A DNA stretch of 64,000 nucleotides from an uncultured Bacilli bacterium. GTDB taxonomy: Bacteria; Bacillota_I; Bacilli_A; RF39; UBA660. Both the position numbers and the translations under genes were made by a program. The DNA lies in NCBI GenBank assembly GCA_944329425.1, contig CALVIG010000005.1:1-64000 (forward strand). Direction: 5' to 3'. How positions within the stretch are numbered: the first letter of the stretch is position 1; every line of letters begins with the position of its first letter. This document shows positions 60,535 to 64,000 of the stretch, piece after piece. The notes beneath the pieces were generated by a model that was not told the origin of the DNA, made no database searches, and saw only the letters and a program-made list of their open reading frames with translations.

Positions 60535-61156
60535 CTATTTTTTTTAAATATATAGGTTCTGCTAAATGTGGGTTTATATCCTGTCTTGATAAAACATAGC
60601 TAATAATTTTTAAGTAATCATAATCATTAATAATTTTAACGTCTACCTTATTATTAACGCTTAACCTTTTTTTAAGATCATCAACAAAATTATTATTTTC
60701 CATAGTAACAATACTAATATTCTTGTTTACTATTAAAAGTCGCTCATCATTTATGTTCATGTAATCTAAAACTTGGTCACCATCATATATTCCTATGTAT
60801 CCAAAGTCTTTTTTGTCAGGGATTACTGATATAATAACTTCATTATTTATTCCCACTTTTAAAGCTTCTAAATTATTTAATTGGTACAATTTTTTATGAA
60901 GAGCCCATGCAAGTGTTTTACAAACCGTAACACCCACTCTAATGCCTGTAAAACTTCCTGGACCGTTTAATACGATAAAATTATCTATATCATTAGGAGT
61001 TAAATTAAACTTACTCAAAACTTTTTTAATTTCATCCATTAAATAATTAGAATGTTTACTATAAGACTCTACGTTTGATATAAAAAGAAGCTCATCATTA
61101 TCCGCTAAAGCAATTGATAAGCTTTTTCTAGATGTATCTACAAACAAGGTTTTCAT
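60509..61156 (-). CDS. tsaB: t6A synthesis protein TsaB
   Basis: 215 residues: LFVDTSRKSLSIAL, HSNYLMDEIKKVL, GPGSFTGIRVGVTVCKTLAWAL are the ASKHA-fold hallmarks of TsaB, the partner of TsaD. Its start overlaps the tsaE stop codon (ATGA). The C-terminus ends LAEPIYLKK as in the family. Confidence 0.95.
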   Translation of the reverse strand: MKTLFVDTSRKSLSIALADNDELLFISNVESYSKHSNYLMDEIKKVLSKFNLTPNDIDNFIVLNGPGSFTGIRVGVTVCKTLAWALHKKLYQLNNLEALKVGINNEVIISVIPDKKDFGYIGIYDGDQVLDYMNINDERLLIVNKNISIVTMENNNFVDDLKKRLSVNNKVDVKIINDYDYLKIISYVLSRQDINPHLAEPIYLKKIDAEKKYVD

Positions 61157-61605
61157 AAAACTTCCTCACATAAATCTTCGTATTTGCTACCATATGGAAT
61201 AATCGTAAGCGTCCTTTTTTCTTCTCCTGTAATCTTAAACCTTATTTCTAAACGTTCTTCAGGAAGTTCAGTTTTAATTAAATCAGCCCATTCAATTATT
61301 ATAATTCCATCTTTTTTTAAATATTCATCCAATCCCAAATCAGTTATGTCACCTTCTAAACGATATACGTCCATATGGTATAAATTCATTTCACCAGAAG
61401 TATATTCTTTAATTATGTTAAAGGTTGGTGAAGTAATGTTTTCTTCAATACCTAAAGCGCCTGCAAAACCCTTAGTAAAAACCGTTTTACCACTACCAAG
61501 TTCACCAATCAAACATATAACCATATTATTAAATTTTTCACTTTCAAAGTTTTGAGCTAAATTAATTGTATCTTCTTCTGAATTAGTAGTTATCTTATAT
61601 TCCAT
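61153..61605 (-). CDS. tsaE: t6A synthesis ATPase TsaE
   Basis: About 150 residues with Walker A GELGSGKTVFTKG, SPTFNIIKEY, HMDVYRLEG and IIIEWADLI. The ATG at 61605 follows GGTGATT; the GTG at 61617 is part of that site. It ends in a TGA overlapping tsaB, which shows that TGA is a real stop codon in this genome. Confidence 0.96.
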   Translation of the reverse strand: MEYKITTNSEEDTINLAQNFESEKFNNMVICLIGELGSGKTVFTKGFAGALGIEENITSPTFNIIKEYTSGEMNLYHMDVYRLEGDITDLGLDEYLKKDGIIIIEWADLIKTELPEERLEIRFKITGEEKRTLTIIPYGSKYEDLCEEVL

Positions 61606-61629
61606 ATCAATCACCATAAGTATTATAGC

Positions 61630-61664
61630 AAAAAAAAATCATTTATTACAACATAAATGATTTA
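61630..61664 (-). terminator. Terminator of the small gene at 61715
   Basis: AAATCATTTAT pairs with ATAAATGATTT and eight T follow on the minus strand. Confidence 0.75.
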
Positions 61665-61714
61665 AATTTCAAAATGTTACATATTTTTTAAAGGTTTAAC
61701 ATACAATATAAACG

Positions 61715-61882
61715 TTATCCAAAAAATTCTTCATTTAAAAGCTTTTCTAGCTCTAAATAAGAATTATATAATTTATCTTCTAAAACCGAATCATCGTGAT
61801 TAATCATACGAATTTTATTAAGACCATTAGTAATTAGACTAATTACGTATTTACAGTACATACGACTAGCACAAAATTTCAT
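61715..61882 (-). CDS. Small hypothetical protein
   Basis: 55 residues (MKFCASRMYCKYVISLITNGLN ... EKLLNEEFFG). Start after AGGTG with a following terminator, so probably a real gene. Two Cys near the N-terminus and a helical body; no family recognised. Confidence 0.5.
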   Translation of the reverse strand: MKFCASRMYCKYVISLITNGLNKIRMINHDDSVLEDKLYNSYLELEKLLNEEFFG

Positions 61883-61996
61883 AACAACACCTACCATAAA
61901 AATTATAAAATATTGAGATTACAAATATAATATTAGAAATTTCTCATATATCATGAGTTTAACTAATATATTAAAATTTATATAAGGGGTGATACT

Positions 61997-62164
61997 ATGG
62001 CATTTGTTCCAAAACGAACAAAAGATAAGGAGCCAGCAGGCTATAAATCACTATACATAAAAGAAAAATTAATTAAAGAAGTAGAAAAAATAGCGAAAGA
62101 AAATAATACTTCTTTTAATAACGTAATAATTTCTATGATTGAGCAGTGTTTAGAAAAAAAATAA
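61997..62164 (+). CDS. Small ribbon-helix-helix-like protein
   Basis: 55 residues. FVPKRTKDKEPAGYKSLYIKEKLIKEVEKIAKENNTSFNNVIISMIEQCLEKK by fragments: a short strand region (KSLYIKEKLI), then two helices (IKEVEKIAKENN; SFNNVIISMIEQCLEK). This order is that of small ribbon-helix-helix DNA-binding proteins. The ribosome binding site AAGGGGTG lies 6 bases upstream. It reads toward the rRNA operon end. Confidence 0.65.
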   Translation: MAFVPKRTKDKEPAGYKSLYIKEKLIKEVEKIAKENNTSFNNVIISMIEQCLEKK

Positions 62165-62216
62165 GCACTGTTTTTTAATAAATAATTATTATAAAAAATT
62201 AATTTTAAATTGTATA

Positions 62217-62246
62217 GAAAAAGAGACCTTTTGGTCTCTTTTTATT
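62217..62246. terminator. Bidirectional terminator at the end of the rRNA operon
   Basis: AAAGAGACC/GGTCTCTTT with a TTTT/AAAA loop and T runs on both sides. It ends the rRNA operon on the minus strand and the small plus-strand gene on the other. Confidence 0.85.
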
Positions 62247-62256
62247 GCAAAAAAAA

Positions 62257-62360
62257 TTGGCAACGCCCTATTTTCGCTTACACTATCGTCGGCGTAGAAG
62301 TGCTTAACTTCTGTGTTCGAGATGGGAACAGGTGGAACCACTTCGCTATCGTCACCAATT
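62257..62360 (-). rRNA. rrf: 5S ribosomal RNA
   Basis: The minus strand reads TTGGTGACGATAGCGAAGTG, then the conserved loop around CCCATCTCGAACACAGAAGTTAAG-like sequence, ending GGGCGTTGCCAA, which pairs with the start. About 104 bases; the exact ends are approximate. It lies 55 bp after the 23S gene. Confidence 0.93.
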
Positions 62361-62417
62361 AAATATAGAGAAATAATTCTCTGAAAACATGATAATACGG
62401 TATCAACAAATTAATAG

Positions 62418-64000
<1,583 letters not shown>

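Overview
The window is AT-rich DNA from a low-GC, spore-forming Firmicute, most like the uncultured gut Bacilli/Mollicutes-related lineages. Sporulation genes (spoIVA, a SpoVIF-family gene, an alpha/beta small acid-soluble spore protein, yunB) sit among housekeeping genes (cca, HU, der, ysxC, ackA, pcrA, tsaBDE, rimI). TGA is a true stop here: several operon genes end in ATGA overlaps. Most genes read on the minus strand, and the right end is the 3' part of a 23S rRNA plus 5S rRNA, also on the minus strand.

Layout. 1-2.3 kb: dnaD-like, cca, HU. 2.3-4.8 kb: a sortase overlapping a thioester-domain LPNTG adhesin, then GtrA. 4.8-20.9 kb: a cell-surface polysaccharide locus with glycosyltransferases, a Wzm/Wzt-type ABC exporter, a HAD protein, a dTDP-sugar pathway (rfbA, rfbB, a VioA-like aminotransferase, an acyltransferase) and a ricin-repeat/GH25 lysozyme that has lost its 5' end. 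21.4-36.7 kb: spoIVA split in two by a 13.8-kb integrated element. 36.8-46.7 kb: sporulation, GTPase and small hypothetical genes. 46.8-50.2 kb: ferredoxin, an IS30-family insertion and a large secreted protein. 50.3-62.2 kb: rluB-type synthase, an intein-containing PcrA helicase, VanW protein, a NitT/TauT-type ABC transporter, a pilin-like protein and the t6A operon. 62.2-64 kb: rRNA.

The main discovery is the spoIVA interruption. The N-terminal 121 codons (right) and C-terminal 370 codons (left) are separated by an element carrying a large serine recombinase immediately inside one end. The two junctions share TGG; joining there restores an in-frame 491-residue SpoIVA, against 492 in Bacillus subtilis. 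The element ends rejoin into a symmetric attP: 10-bp inverted arms, each exactly 15 bp from a TG core. SpoIVA is needed only in the mother cell, so this looks like a new counterpart of the sigK 'skin' and spsM/SP-beta arrangements. The element also carries a MobV relaxase with an in-frame stop, an SSB-like protein, XRE regulators, two candidate structured RNAs, a GtrA/membrane glycosyltransferase/GtrB cassette, a Fic protein and a HhH/Fe-S protein.

A second interrupted gene is pcrA, which holds a 359-residue intein in helicase motif III. Function calls come from reading motifs by eye; no database search was run.
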